Assembly: GCA_902464565.1 (NCBI GenBank)
Contig: CABQJV010000035.1
Span: 1-20,256, forward strand
Length of the DNA stretch: 20,256 bases
From: an uncultured Collinsella sp.
Lineage (GTDB): Bacteria > Actinomycetota > Coriobacteriia > Coriobacteriales > Coriobacteriaceae
Direction of reading: 5' to 3'
A program made the translations under genes and the position numbers. Below are positions 7,691-17,960 of this stretch, in pieces; position 1 is the stretch's first letter; each line of letters begins with the position of its first letter. The notes beneath the pieces are model-generated. The model was not told the DNA's origin. It did no database searches and worked only from the letters and a program-made list of their open reading frames with translations.

Positions 7691-8545
7691 ATGGGCAAAG
7701 CACTCAAGCGCTGGTGGCCGCTCTTTATGCTGCCCACGTGCCTGGCGTTTATGATCGGGTTCGTGATCCCTTTTATCCAGGGCTTCTATCTCTCGTTCTG
7801 CCAGTTTATTATCATTAGTAACGCGCACTTTGTCGGTATCGAGAACTACGTGCGCGCGCTGTCCGATCCGCAGTTCTCCACGTCGTTCTTCTTTACCGTG
7901 GCGTTTGCCTTCCTGTCGACGGTGCTCATCAACGTGATCGCCCTGGCCATTGCGCAGGCGCTCACCCGCAAGGCGCTCAAAGGCACCAACATCTTCCGTA
8001 CGATCTTCTTTATGCCTAACCTGATCGGCGGCATCGTGCTGGGCTACATTTGGCAGATTCTGATCAACTGCCTGCTCTCCAACGTGGGCGCCCAGCTCAT
8101 CGCTCTTAACTCTGCTGCTGGCTTCTGGGGCCTTATCATCCTGACCCTGTGGCAGCAGGTCGGCTACATGATGATCATCTACATCGCTGGTCTGCAGTCC
8201 ATTCCGTCCGACTACATCGAGGCCGCCAAGGTCGACGGCGCTACGGCATGGCAGACGTTTTGGAAGGTTAAGATCCCTAACCTGATGCCGACCATCACCA
8301 TCTGCCTGTTCCTGTCCATCACCAACGGCTTTAAGCTGTTCGACCAGAACCTCGCCCTTACCGGCGGCGCCCCCGCGCACTCCACCGAGATGCTCGCCCT
8401 GAACATCTACAACACGTTCTATTCGCGTGCCGGTATCGCATGGCAGGGCATTGGTCAGGCCAAGGCGGTTATCTTCTGCATCCTGGTCGTGGCCATCTCC
8501 ATGATCCAGCTTAAGGCCACGAGGTCCAAGGAGGTGCAGCAGTAA
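7691..8545 (+). CDS. Sugar ABC transporter permease (MalF/UgpA-type)
   Basis: This 284-residue membrane protein is one half of the transmembrane channel of the importer. It shows about six hydrophobic segments (near residues 10-35, 65-90, 105-128, 143-166, 202-220 and 258-275). The binding-protein-dependent transport EAA loop is at about 175-200 (YIEAAKVDGATAWQTFWKVK followed by IPNLMPT) and docks onto the ATPase. GAAAGG precedes the ATG. Its stop codon overlaps the next start (TAATG), so the two permeases are translationally coupled. Confidence 0.95.
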   Translation: MGKALKRWWPLFMLPTCLAFMIGFVIPFIQGFYLSFCQFIIISNAHFVGIENYVRALSDPQFSTSFFFTVAFAFLSTVLINVIALAIAQALTRKALKGTNIFRTIFFMPNLIGGIVLGYIWQILINCLLSNVGAQLIALNSAAGFWGLIILTLWQQVGYMMIIYIAGLQSIPSDYIEAAKVDGATAWQTFWKVKIPNLMPTITICLFLSITNGFKLFDQNLALTGGAPAHSTEMLALNIYNTFYSRAGIAWQGIGQAKAVIFCILVVAISMIQLKATRSKEVQQ

Positions 8546-9384
8546 TGAAACGCGATAAGGTTATCAACCGCGCGCTCTCGATTTTCTTTACGATTCTGTC
8601 GCTCGCGTGGATCTACCCCGTGTTTATGATTGCGCTTAATTCCTTTAAGAAAGCGACCGCAATCAGCACCACCACGGCATTCGATCTGCTCACGCCCGAG
8701 ACGTTCAACGGTCTCGCAAACTACGTGCACGCTCTTAACGAGCAGGGCTTTGCCTCGGCGTTTATGTACTCGCTCATCATCACGGTCACGTCGGTCGTTC
8801 TGATCTTGGTGTGCTGCTCCATGTGCGCTTGGTACGTAGTCCGTGTCAACAACAAGATCTCGAACTTCTTCTATTACCTGTTCGTCTTCTCGATGGTCGT
8901 GCCCTTCCAAATGCTCATGTTCACGCTGTCCAATTTGGCGGACCGCATCGGCTTTAACACGCCGTTCAACATCTGCTTTATCTATCTTGGCTTTGGCGCG
9001 GGCCTGGCGGTCTTTATGTTCGCCGGCTTTGTAAAGAACATTCCGCTCGAGATCGAAGAGGCGGCCATGATCGACGGCTGCAACCCGGTTCAGGTGTTCT
9101 TTAAGATCGTCCTTCCCATCATGAAGCCCACCTATCTTTCGGTCGGCATTCTCGAGACCATGTGGGTCTGGAACGACTATCTGCTGCCCTACCTTACCCT
9201 CGACTCCACCAAGTACAGGACCATTCCTATCTTGATCCAGTACTTCCGCGGCGGCTACGGCCACGTCGAGCTCGGTCCCATGATGGCCTGCATCATGATG
9301 GTCGTTATCCCCATCGTCATCATGTACATCCTCTGCCAGAAGTACATCATCGACGGCGTGGTGGCAGGTGCCGTCAAGGGCTGA
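8545..9384 (+). CDS. Sugar ABC transporter permease (MalG/UgpE-type)
   Basis: This is the 279-residue second permease subunit of the same importer. It has six hydrophobic segments and an EAA loop at about 169-196 (EIEEAAMIDGCNPVQVFFK followed by IVLPIMKPT). The later WVWNDYLLPYL segment is typical of MalG-type subunits. It starts at an ATG sharing one base with the stop of the preceding gene, with a very strong ribosome-binding site AAGGAGGTG (8529-8537). Confidence 0.95.
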   Translation: MKRDKVINRALSIFFTILSLAWIYPVFMIALNSFKKATAISTTTAFDLLTPETFNGLANYVHALNEQGFASAFMYSLIITVTSVVLILVCCSMCAWYVVRVNNKISNFFYYLFVFSMVVPFQMLMFTLSNLADRIGFNTPFNICFIYLGFGAGLAVFMFAGFVKNIPLEIEEAAMIDGCNPVQVFFKIVLPIMKPTYLSVGILETMWVWNDYLLPYLTLDSTKYRTIPILIQYFRGGYGHVELGPMMACIMMVVIPIVIMYILCQKYIIDGVVAGAVKG

Positions 9385-9408
9385 TGCCGTAACTGTTTTG
9401 CAAGTTTC

Positions 9409-9435
9409 TGCGGCGCCCCTCAGCGCGGCGCCGCA
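9409..9435 (+). other. Intergenic mRNA hairpin between permease and ATPase genes
   Basis: A 9-bp perfect stem (9409-9417 with 9427-9435) with a 9-nt loop and no T-run, followed by CATATCGAAAGG and the ATPase start. This matches the layout at 7635-7682, where the hairpin is followed by CATATTGAAAGG. Confidence 0.65.
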
Positions 9436-9452
9436 TATCGAAAGGTAAAGAC

Positions 9453-10652
9453 ATGGCCGAGATCGTTCTCAAACATGTTCAGAAGGTGTATCCCAACAAC
9501 GAGTCCAAAAAGAAGGGCTTCTTTGGCAAAAAGAAGAAGACCGAGGAGAAGAAGCACAACCTCAAGGTTACCGAGGACGGCGTGCTCGCGGTAGAGGACT
9601 TTAATCTCACCGTGCATGACCAGGAGTTTGTCGTTCTCGTTGGCCCGTCTGGCTGCGGCAAGTCCACGACGATGCGCATGGTCGCTGGCCTGGAGGACAT
9701 CACTTCGGGCGACGTGCTCATCGACGGCAAGCGCGTCAACGACGTGGCGCCCAAGGACCGCGACATTGCCATGGTGTTCCAGAGCTATGCTCTGTACCCC
9801 AATATGACGGTGTACGAGAACATGGCGTTTACGCTTGAGCTCAAGAAGGTCCCCAAGGACGAGATCGACCGTAAGGTTCGCTCTGCTGCCGAGATCCTGG
9901 GCATTACCGAGTACCTCGACCGTAAGCCCAAGGCGCTCTCGGGCGGTCAGCGTCAGCGCGTCGCCATCGGCCGCGCCATCGTGCGTGACCCCAAGGTCTT
10001 CCTGATGGACGAGCCGCTGTCTAACCTGGACGCCAAGCTCCGTAACCAGATGCGTGCCGAGCTCATTAAGCTGCGCCACGAGATCAAGGGCACGTTCATT
10101 TATGTTACTCACGACCAGACCGAGGCTATGACCCTCGGTGACCGTATCGTGGTCATGAAGGACGGCGTTGTCCAGCAGATCGCCACGCCGCAGGAGGTCT
10201 TCAACCATCCCGCGAACATCTTCGTCGCCGGCTTCATCGGCGTGCCGCAGATGAACTTCTTCGATGCCCAGCTGGTGCGCTCGGGCAACGGCTTTACCGT
10301 CAAGACCGAGGATATGAACGTGGCACTCGCCCCCGAGACTTGCGCTCAACTTGCCCTCAACTGGGACGGCGGCGACGTGAAGGAGATTACGGCCGGCGTG
10401 CGCCCCGAGCAGATCCTGCTTGCCGACAAGGGCGAGGAGGGCGCGCTCCAGGGTACCGTCGAGGTGACCGAGCTCATGGGCTCGACCGAGCATGTCCACG
10501 TGACCGCTCCCGACGGCCAGTTTGTCCTGATTATCCCCGTCGTCGACCTCGAGGCCAAGGGCGCGCTCAAGGCTGGCGACACCATCTGGTTCAAGTTCGA
10601 GAAGAACGCGACCCACCTCTTCGATAAGGTCTCTGGCAAGAACCTTATCTAG
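9453..10652 (+). CDS. Sugar ABC transporter ATP-binding protein (MsmK/UgpC/MalK-type)
   Basis: This 399-residue ATPase drives the importer. Walker A is GPSGCGKST (64-72), the Q loop lies in MVFQSYALYP, the signature is LSGGQRQRV (162-170), Walker B is VFLMDE (182-187) and the switch His is H220 in VTHDQTEAM. Residues about 240-399 form the OB/TOBE regulatory domain. An unusual Lys-rich segment (residues about 15-43, with KKKGFFGKKKKTEEKK) is inserted between the first beta strand and the AVEDFNL strand, where relatives have only a few residues. It is the last gene of the operon. AAAGG lies 8 nt before the ATG. ATPases of this type often serve several importers. Confidence 0.95.
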   Translation: MAEIVLKHVQKVYPNNESKKKGFFGKKKKTEEKKHNLKVTEDGVLAVEDFNLTVHDQEFVVLVGPSGCGKSTTMRMVAGLEDITSGDVLIDGKRVNDVAPKDRDIAMVFQSYALYPNMTVYENMAFTLELKKVPKDEIDRKVRSAAEILGITEYLDRKPKALSGGQRQRVAIGRAIVRDPKVFLMDEPLSNLDAKLRNQMRAELIKLRHEIKGTFIYVTHDQTEAMTLGDRIVVMKDGVVQQIATPQEVFNHPANIFVAGFIGVPQMNFFDAQLVRSGNGFTVKTEDMNVALAPETCAQLALNWDGGDVKEITAGVRPEQILLADKGEEGALQGTVEVTELMGSTEHVHVTAPDGQFVLIIPVVDLEAKGALKAGDTIWFKFEKNATHLFDKVSGKNLI

Positions 10653-10720
10653 GCCCGGTGCATCCAGGCCCTCCCTTTGGGCGACTGCGGTATTGCCATC
10701 CTTTTGCCGCGGTCACATAT

Positions 10721-10765
10721 AAGGCTCCCCTCCCGTCCACTGGGCGAGAGGGGAGCCTTTCTTTG
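10721..10765 (+). terminator. Terminator of the ABC operon
   Basis: A 12-bp perfect stem (10721-10732 with 10748-10759), loop 15 nt, followed by TCTTTG. It lies 69 nt after the ATPase stop codon. Confidence 0.8.
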
Positions 10766-10792
10766 TGTCGGGGCTGCCCATCGGCCAGTTTG

Positions 10793-11008
10793 TCTTGATT
10801 TGTAACAGGTAGGGCCGATTTCGGACGTTAGATGTTACAGATCGAGACGGTTCCGCTGAGCTAACCATTTCATCTAAATCTGTAACACCAAAGGTGAATT
10901 TCAGCCGCTAGATGTTACAGATCGAGATTGACCCAAGGGGAGGGGCCGGTATGTCTCAATCTGTAACAGCTGGGGCCGTTTTTACCGAGTAGCTGTTACA
11001 GATCGAGA
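10793..11008. repeat. Three 55-nt imperfect palindromic repeats
   Basis: Units at 10793-10847, 10873-10927 and 10954-11008 are each exactly 55 nt, separated by 25 and 26 nt of unrelated sequence. Each begins TCTnnATyTGTAACA and ends TGTTACAGATCGAGA. In units 2 and 3 ATCTGTAACA and TGTTACAGAT form perfect 10-bp arms. Unit interiors vary but share GG near position 20, TTT near 28 and TAG near 37. This accounts for most of the gene-free stretch 10653-11109; I see no coding gene there. Function is unknown. Possibilities are a REP-like dispersed repeat, a tandem array of protein-binding sites or structured RNA. Confidence 0.8.
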
Positions 11009-11048
11009 TTGTTTGGCCGAGTTGGGTCGCAGGGTAACGTGCGGGCAC

Positions 11049-11082
11049 AAAAAACGGAGCCGTGTTGCCACGACTCCGTTTC
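11049..11082 (-). terminator. Terminator of the malQ-glgP operon
   Basis: On the minus strand an 8-bp stem (11081-11074 with 11059-11052) contains a further CGTG/CACG inner stem and ends in a T-run (TTTTTTG). It starts 28 nt after the glgP stop codon. A shorter T-run on the plus strand could let it act in both directions. Confidence 0.85.
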
Positions 11083-11109
11083 TCAAGAGGATGGGTAAGG
11101 GAAGCGAAA

Positions 11110-13377
<2,268 letters not shown>

Positions 13378-13423
13378 GTTTTCTCCTGTGATGGGTTGTT
13401 TCATGTCTGCAATTCATAAGAAG

Positions 13424-13457
13424 CCCGCGCGAGGGGATTGGGGTGGCCTCGCGCGGG
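13424..13457 (-). other. Intergenic hairpin between malQ and glgP
   Basis: An 11-bp perfect GC-rich stem (13424-13434 with 13447-13457) with a 12-nt loop and no T-run. It lies within the 128-nt malQ-glgP gap and may cause partial termination or act as a processing and stability element. Confidence 0.6.
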
Positions 13458-13505
13458 AAAAGCAAGCGCGTCCGCACGGTGGGGAGGGGCCGGGCGCGGT
13501 AGCTC

Positions 13506-15011
13506 CTATTGAGGAAGCTCGATTTCGGCTTCCGACGGGATGCGGAAGTAGGTCTCGGTCCAGTCGGTGAGTTTGTGCTCGAGCTCGCGGGTGATGGCGC
13601 CGTCGAGCATGCGCCAGGTCCAGTTGCCGCCCAGCGTGGCAGGGGTGTTGATGCGCGCCTCGTTGCCCAAGTTGAGCAGGTCCTGCATGGTGTAGATGCA
13701 CGTGTCGCTCACGCTGGCGGCGATGGTGCGGTTGAGTGCATCTGCCATGGGTTCGCCGGCCTGCTGATGGGTGTACAGGGCTGCCTGCTCGCGCTGACGC
13801 GGGGTGGCCGTTCCCTCAAACCAACCGCGCGCCGTCTCGTTGTCGTGGGTGCCCACATAGGCGACGGTGTTGGCGATGTAGTTATGCGGCAGGTAGTACG
13901 AGTTGGTGCCCTCAAAGGCAAACTGCAGGATCTTCATGCCGGGGAAGCCCGAGTTGTCGCGCATGTCGATGACGCCGGGGGTGAGGAAGCCCAGGTCCTC
14001 GGCGATGATGGGCAGCGTGCCGAGCTTTTCCTCGAGCGTCTTGAAGAACTTGAGGCCGGGACCCTGCGTCCACGAACCGTAGGACGAATCGGGCGAGGAG
14101 AACGGCACCTCCCAATAGGCCTCGAAGCCGCGGAAGTGATCCAGGCGGATGACGTCGTACATGTCGAGGGCGGCGCGAATGCGGTCCTCCCACCAGGAGA
14201 AGCCGTCGGACTCCATGGCGTCCCAGTCGTAGATGGGGTTGCCCCAGTACTGGCCGGTGGCCGAGAACTGGTCGGGCGGCGTGCCGGCGACGCTCACGGG
14301 ATTGCCGGCGGCGTCGATCTTAAAGAGCTCAGGCGTCGCCCACATCTCGACGGAGTCACGCGAGACATAGATGGGCAGGTCGCCGATGATGAGAATGTCG
14401 CGCTCGTTGGCATAGGCCTTGAGGCGGCTCCACTGGCGATCGAAGAAGTACTGCGTCATCTGGTGGTAGAGCATACGCGCCGGATGGTCGGCGCAGACCT
14501 TGGCGGAAGCCTCGCCGCGGGTGCGGAGCTCCGCGGGCCACTCCCAAAACGCCTTGAGACCGCACTCCTCTTTGACGGTCATAAACTCACAGTAGGGGAT
14601 GAGCCAGTCCTCGTTGGCCTGGATAAAGTCATCGAAATCGGCCGGCTTGTCGGCGGCAAAGCGCTCGGCGGCGCGGTCGAGAATCTGACGGCGGCCACCA
14701 AAGATGGCACCGTAGTCGACATTGCTGGGGTCGGATCCCAGATACACGCCATCGATATCGCGCTGCTCCAGATACCCTGCCTCGATAAGCTCGGCAAAGT
14801 CGATAAAGTTGGGGTTGCCTGCGCGGGCCGAGAACGACTGATAGGGCGAATCGCCATAGCTGGTCGTCGTAAGGGGCAGAATCTGCCAGTAATGTTGTTT
14901 GCACGAGGCGAGAAAATCGACGAAGTCGTAGGCATTCCAACCAAAGCCGCCGATTCCGTATGGTCCGGGCAGAGATGAGACGGGCATGAGGACGCCGCTT
15001 GCACGCTCCAT
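13506..15011 (-). CDS. malQ: 4-alpha-glucanotransferase (amylomaltase, GH77)
   Basis: This enzyme transfers maltosyl and longer units between alpha-1,4-glucans, releasing glucose and lengthening chains for the phosphorylase. It is 501 residues from the ATG at 15011, close to the usual short amylomaltase length. The GH77 catalytic triad is visible: nucleophile Asp291 in VIRLDHFRGF, acid/base Glu338 in IIAEDLG and transition-state Asp390 in GTHDNET. The N-terminal PLTTTSYGDSPYQSFSA motif is also typical. TTG at 15026 and GTG at 15023 are in-frame alternatives, but MERASGVLMPVSSLPG matches the usual N terminus and GGTGAG lies 7 nt before the ATG. It heads the malQ-glgP operon, and a shared palindromic operator lies at 15110-15121. 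Confidence 0.97.
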   Translation of the reverse strand: MERASGVLMPVSSLPGPYGIGGFGWNAYDFVDFLASCKQHYWQILPLTTTSYGDSPYQSFSARAGNPNFIDFAELIEAGYLEQRDIDGVYLGSDPSNVDYGAIFGGRRQILDRAAERFAADKPADFDDFIQANEDWLIPYCEFMTVKEECGLKAFWEWPAELRTRGEASAKVCADHPARMLYHQMTQYFFDRQWSRLKAYANERDILIIGDLPIYVSRDSVEMWATPELFKIDAAGNPVSVAGTPPDQFSATGQYWGNPIYDWDAMESDGFSWWEDRIRAALDMYDVIRLDHFRGFEAYWEVPFSSPDSSYGSWTQGPGLKFFKTLEEKLGTLPIIAEDLGFLTPGVIDMRDNSGFPGMKILQFAFEGTNSYYLPHNYIANTVAYVGTHDNETARGWFEGTATPRQREQAALYTHQQAGEPMADALNRTIAASVSDTCIYTMQDLLNLGNEARINTPATLGGNWTWRMLDGAITRELEHKLTDWTETYFRIPSEAEIELPQ

Positions 15012-15096
15012 GAATGCGCTCACCAACCTTCTTGTTGTGGGGTCGGCCTGCCGATGGGTGTGCAGTCCGCCTCCGATGTCCTGATTCGATACGCCT

Positions 15097-15125
15097 ATTG
15101 TAAAACATGTTGTTTAAACATGTAC
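15097..15125 (-). promoter_or_regulatory. malQ-glgP promoter with operator O5
   Basis: On the minus strand TACAAT (15102-15097) is a plausible -10 element. Read on the plus strand, TTGTTTAAACAT (15110-15121) matches 11 of 12 positions of the shared palindrome and lies in the -35/-10 spacer. The surrounding ACATGTT-GTTTA-AACATGT is itself a longer inverted repeat (15105-15123). No consensus -35 is seen. Confidence 0.55.
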
Positions 15126-15175
15126 AGGCAAGATAAAAAAGTTGGTCGATTTTCGGCGAATGGTTACATGCCATG

Positions 15176-15209
15176 AAAAAGCCCCGACCTCACAACGTGA
15201 GATCGGGGC
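15176..15209 (-). terminator. Terminator after galE
   Basis: On the minus strand a 13-bp stem (15209-15197 with 15193-15181, one G-T pair) with a 3-nt loop is followed by TTTTT (15180-15176). It begins 21 nt after the galE stop and separates galE from the malQ operon. Confidence 0.92.
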
Positions 15210-15230
15210 AAGAGCGGTATGTAGGTTTTG

Positions 15231-16292
15231 CTACTCGGCGTCGGCGAAGCCGTTGGGGTTGTGGCTCTGCCAGTTCCAGCTATCGCGGCACATGTCCGCG
15301 ATGTCGTACTGGGCCTTCCAGCCCATCATGCGCTCGGCCTTGGAGGCATCGCACCAGTTGGCAGCGATGTCGCCGGCGCGGCGCTCGCGGATCACGTAGG
15401 GCAGCTCCTTGCCACAAGCCTTGGAGAAGGCGGCGACGACCTCGAGTACCGAGGTGCCGGTGCCGGTGCCCAAGTTAAAGATCTCGACGCCGGTCTTGCC
15501 GTTCATCCAGTTGAGGGCGGCCACGTGACCAGATGCCAGATCGCACACGTGGATGTAATCGCGCACGCCGGTGCCGTCGGGGGTGGGGTAGTCGTTGCCA
15601 AAGACCTGAACGGCCTCGAGCTTGCCCACGGCGACCTGGGCGACATAGGGCACCAGGTTGTTGGGGATGCCCTTGGGATCCTCGCCGATCAGGCCCGACG
15701 GATGGGCGCCGATGGGATTGAAATAACGGAGTAGCACGACGTCCCACTCGGGGTCGGCGGTGTGGACGTCCATAAGGATCTGCTCGATCATCCACTTGGT
15801 CCAACCATAGGGGTTGGTCGCAGGCTTCTTAGGATCCTCCTCGGTGACGGGCGGGTTGTCCGGGTCGCCGTAGACGGTCGAGGAGCTCGAGAAGATGATG
15901 GACTTGCAGCCATGGTTGCGCATGACGTCGATGAGCACCAGGGTGTTCTCGATGTTGTTGTGATAGTACTCGACGGGCTTGCTCACCGACTCGCCGACGG
16001 CCTTAAAGCCGGCAAAGTGGATGACGCGGTCGATCTGATGGGTATCGAAGATCTTGTTCATCGCATCGCGGTCGAGCACGTTGGCCTCGTAGAAGGTGAG
16101 GTTCTTGGCGGCCTCGTCGCCCACGATGGTCTTGACGCGGTCGACGGCGACGGCGCTGGAGTTGGAGAGATCATCGACGATGACGACCTGGTAGCCACCC
16201 TCGAGCAGCTGAACGACGGTGTGCGAGCCGATAAAGCCGGCGCCACCGGTAACGAGGACACAGGTGTCTTTGGGGTCGAGTGCTTTGGACAT
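15231..16292 (-). CDS. galE: UDP-glucose 4-epimerase
   Basis: This NAD-dependent enzyme interconverts UDP-glucose and UDP-galactose, for galactose use and for cell-surface glycan precursors. It is 353 residues. The Rossmann motif is VTGGAGFIGSH (14-24). The active site has Ser137 in FSSSSTVYG and the Tyr162-x-x-x-Lys166 pair in YGWTK. The RYFNPIGAHPSGLIGEDP block is diagnostic of GalE. AGGAG lies 7 nt before the ATG. A TATACT -10-like element sits at 16335-16330. It is flanked by its own promoter and terminator, so it is probably monocistronic. No galK or galT is in the window. Confidence 0.97.
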   Translation of the reverse strand: MSKALDPKDTCVLVTGGAGFIGSHTVVQLLEGGYQVVIVDDLSNSSAVAVDRVKTIVGDEAAKNLTFYEANVLDRDAMNKIFDTHQIDRVIHFAGFKAVGESVSKPVEYYHNNIENTLVLIDVMRNHGCKSIIFSSSSTVYGDPDNPPVTEEDPKKPATNPYGWTKWMIEQILMDVHTADPEWDVVLLRYFNPIGAHPSGLIGEDPKGIPNNLVPYVAQVAVGKLEAVQVFGNDYPTPDGTGVRDYIHVCDLASGHVAALNWMNGKTGVEIFNLGTGTGTSVLEVVAAFSKACGKELPYVIRERRAGDIAANWCDASKAERMMGWKAQYDIADMCRDSWNWQSHNPNGFADAE

Positions 16293-16329
16293 GTAGTCTC
16301 CTATCGAATCAGGAACACTTCTTCAGGGG

Positions 16330-16335
16330 AGTATA
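16330..16335 (-). promoter_or_regulatory. Putative galE promoter -10 element
   Basis: TATACT on the minus strand lies 38 nt before the galE start. Upstream GATTTG at the right distance is only a weak -35. The rest of 16336-16497 shows no other clear signal. Confidence 0.4.
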
Positions 16336-16497
16336 GCGCAGGCAGGGACGCCCAAATCGTGCGCTGTAGGAAAAGCAGAGGATTGTGCTAACGTACTCAT
16401 AGAAGAGCTTGCGTACGCATAACCTGATCTTTGGCATTTGCTTACGAGCCGCTGACCTTGCAGTTTCCTGCCGTTCGTGGAAATCGTTGGGACGCGC

Positions 16498-16561
16498 CAT
16501 ATGTACGCTAATATGTATGAGTTGAGCGACATATAAATAAGCATGTAACGGAGTACATATG
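16498..16561. repeat. Inverted repeat around the promoter and start of the hydrolase gene
   Basis: CATATGTAC (16498-16506) and GTACATATG (16553-16561) are perfect inverted 9-mers. The right arm includes the start codon of the hydrolase gene. Between them lie more ATATGT/ACATAT copies (16511, 16529) and a TATAAATA box (16532). This may be a regulator-binding array. Confidence 0.5.
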
Positions 16562-17764
16562 TCACCAAACAGCGATTCCATCCTTTCCCAGGAGCTCTCG
16601 CGCCGCACTGCCCTCAAGGCCCTGTTCGGCGCCGCTTCTGCGGCAGTTCTTTTTGGCCTGCCCGCTCGCGCCCATGCGGCGGAGGCTTCCAAAGAAACCA
16701 CCGATAAACTGAATGCCGCCCAGGCCCAGCTCGACGAGGTTCAGGCCCAGCTCGACAGCATCGCAAATGAGTATGCGGCGCTGGCCAACAAGAATGCCCA
16801 GACCCTCAACGACATCGAGAATGTCCAGGGCAAGATTGACGACACGCAGGCCCAGATCGATGAAAAGAAGGCCGAGCTCAAGAAGAAGCGCAACGACCTT
16901 TCCGATCGCGTGGCCGCCAGCTACAAGTCCGGCGGCACGAACATCCTGTCGCTGCTGCTGGCCTCTGGCTCGTTTGAGGAACTCGTCGCCAACGCGCATT
17001 ACGTTGAGAAGATCAACAAGAGCGACCGCGACGCCATCGAGGACATTCAGACCATCCAGGAAGAGCTCGATGCGCAAAAGACCGAGCTCGAGTCGCAGAA
17101 GGCCGACTTAGAGAAGCTCAAGGACCAGCAGACTGCCCAGATGCAGGACATGCAGGCCAAGCAGCAAGAAGTCCAGACCGTGCTGAACGGTCTTTCCGAC
17201 GACGTCAAGGAGCTCATGGCTCAGCGCGATTCCGAGATCCTCGCTGCTGCCCAGGCTGAGGAGGCCGCTAGGAAGGCTGCCGCCGCCGCGGCTGCCGCGA
17301 ACAAGAACAATTCCTACTCGGGTGGTTCGAGCTCGGGTGGTGGATCGTACGCGCCCGGAACTCCGCAGCAGAATGCCGGCTCGGGCAAGCAGCAGGCTGT
17401 CGTCAACGCGTGCTACTCCACGCCTTCGCCGGGTCAGAACTGGTGCGCGGCGTGGGTCACCAATGTCTTCCGTAACGCCGGCGTTGGCTACTTTGGAGGC
17501 AATGCGTGCGACATGTTTAACGCCTGGTGCTATAGCTCCGACCGCTCGGCGCTGCAGGTGGGCATGATCGTGGCCGATTCCTCGCACAGCGGCACGGGTG
17601 CTCCGGGCCTTATCTACGGTCATGTGGGTATCTACGTTGGCGGCGGCATCGTTATGAGCAATGAGGGAGCCATTACGTCTAAGTCGCTTGATTCGTTTAT
17701 TAGCTTTTATGGCACTGGCTCTGGCGTGCGTTGGGGCTGGCTTGGCGGTATTGCGCTGTCGTAA
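16559..17764 (+). CDS. Secreted coiled-coil peptidoglycan hydrolase (CHAP/NlpC-like)
   Basis: This 401-residue protein probably cuts peptide bonds of peptidoglycan during growth or cell separation. Residues 1-41 are a Tat-type signal (LSRRTALKALF, hydrophobic core, ARAHA cleavage region). Residues about 44-240 are a long coiled coil as in PcsB and RipA proteins, followed by an Ala-rich stretch and a Ser/Gly linker (252-263). The catalytic domain (about 275-401) has Cys296 in NWCAAWV and His355 in YGHVGIYVG, the papain-like Cys/His pair. I favour CHAP over NlpC/P60 from the spacing, but they are hard to separate by eye. GGAG lies 5 nt before the ATG. A large palindrome and a terminator follow the gene. 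Confidence 0.88.
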   Translation: MSPNSDSILSQELSRRTALKALFGAASAAVLFGLPARAHAAEASKETTDKLNAAQAQLDEVQAQLDSIANEYAALANKNAQTLNDIENVQGKIDDTQAQIDEKKAELKKKRNDLSDRVAASYKSGGTNILSLLLASGSFEELVANAHYVEKINKSDRDAIEDIQTIQEELDAQKTELESQKADLEKLKDQQTAQMQDMQAKQQEVQTVLNGLSDDVKELMAQRDSEILAAAQAEEAARKAAAAAAAANKNNSYSGGSSSGGGSYAPGTPQQNAGSGKQQAVVNACYSTPSPGQNWCAAWVTNVFRNAGVGYFGGNACDMFNAWCYSSDRSALQVGMIVADSSHSGTGAPGLIYGHVGIYVGGGIVMSNEGAITSKSLDSFISFYGTGSGVRWGWLGGIALS

Positions 17765-17772
17765 AGCCGACT

Positions 17773-17908
17773 GGGCCGCGTGCCCGCCCGCAATATATTT
17801 GATTGCCTGCTCGGGCAGTCCTGCGCAAGACGAAGGCCACATTAAGTGGCCTTCTTTGCGTGCGGAACTTGCGATCAATCAAATATATTGCGGGCGGGCA
17901 CGCGGCCC
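17773..17908. repeat. Nested palindrome with perfect 33-bp arms
   Basis: Arms at 17773-17805 and 17876-17908 are perfect reverse complements over 33 bp. The 70-nt interior (17806-17875) holds a second hairpin: stem 17832-17840 with 17846-17854, loop ATTAA, and outer CGCAA/TTGCG. The hairpin with its 3' flank is a near-copy of bases 2-53. The element starts 8 nt after the hydrolase stop codon. No direct flanking duplication is evident. It may be a small non-autonomous mobile element (MITE-like), an invertible segment or a structured 3' UTR. Confidence 0.85.
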
Positions 17909-17960
17909 TCTCGGGTTCGGGGCGCGACGCACCGGACTGGGTTATCTGAATAAATATGGC

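Noticed and set aside
10793..11008. Possible CRISPR array, given equal-length units and near-equal 25-26-nt spacers
   Set aside because: The units are 55 nt, internally palindromic and variable in the middle, there are only three, and no cas gene is present.
16309..16701. Minus-strand frames crossing the galE-hydrolase gap as a small gene
   Set aside because: They overlap the start of the hydrolase gene, lack a ribosome-binding site and show no recognisable domain.
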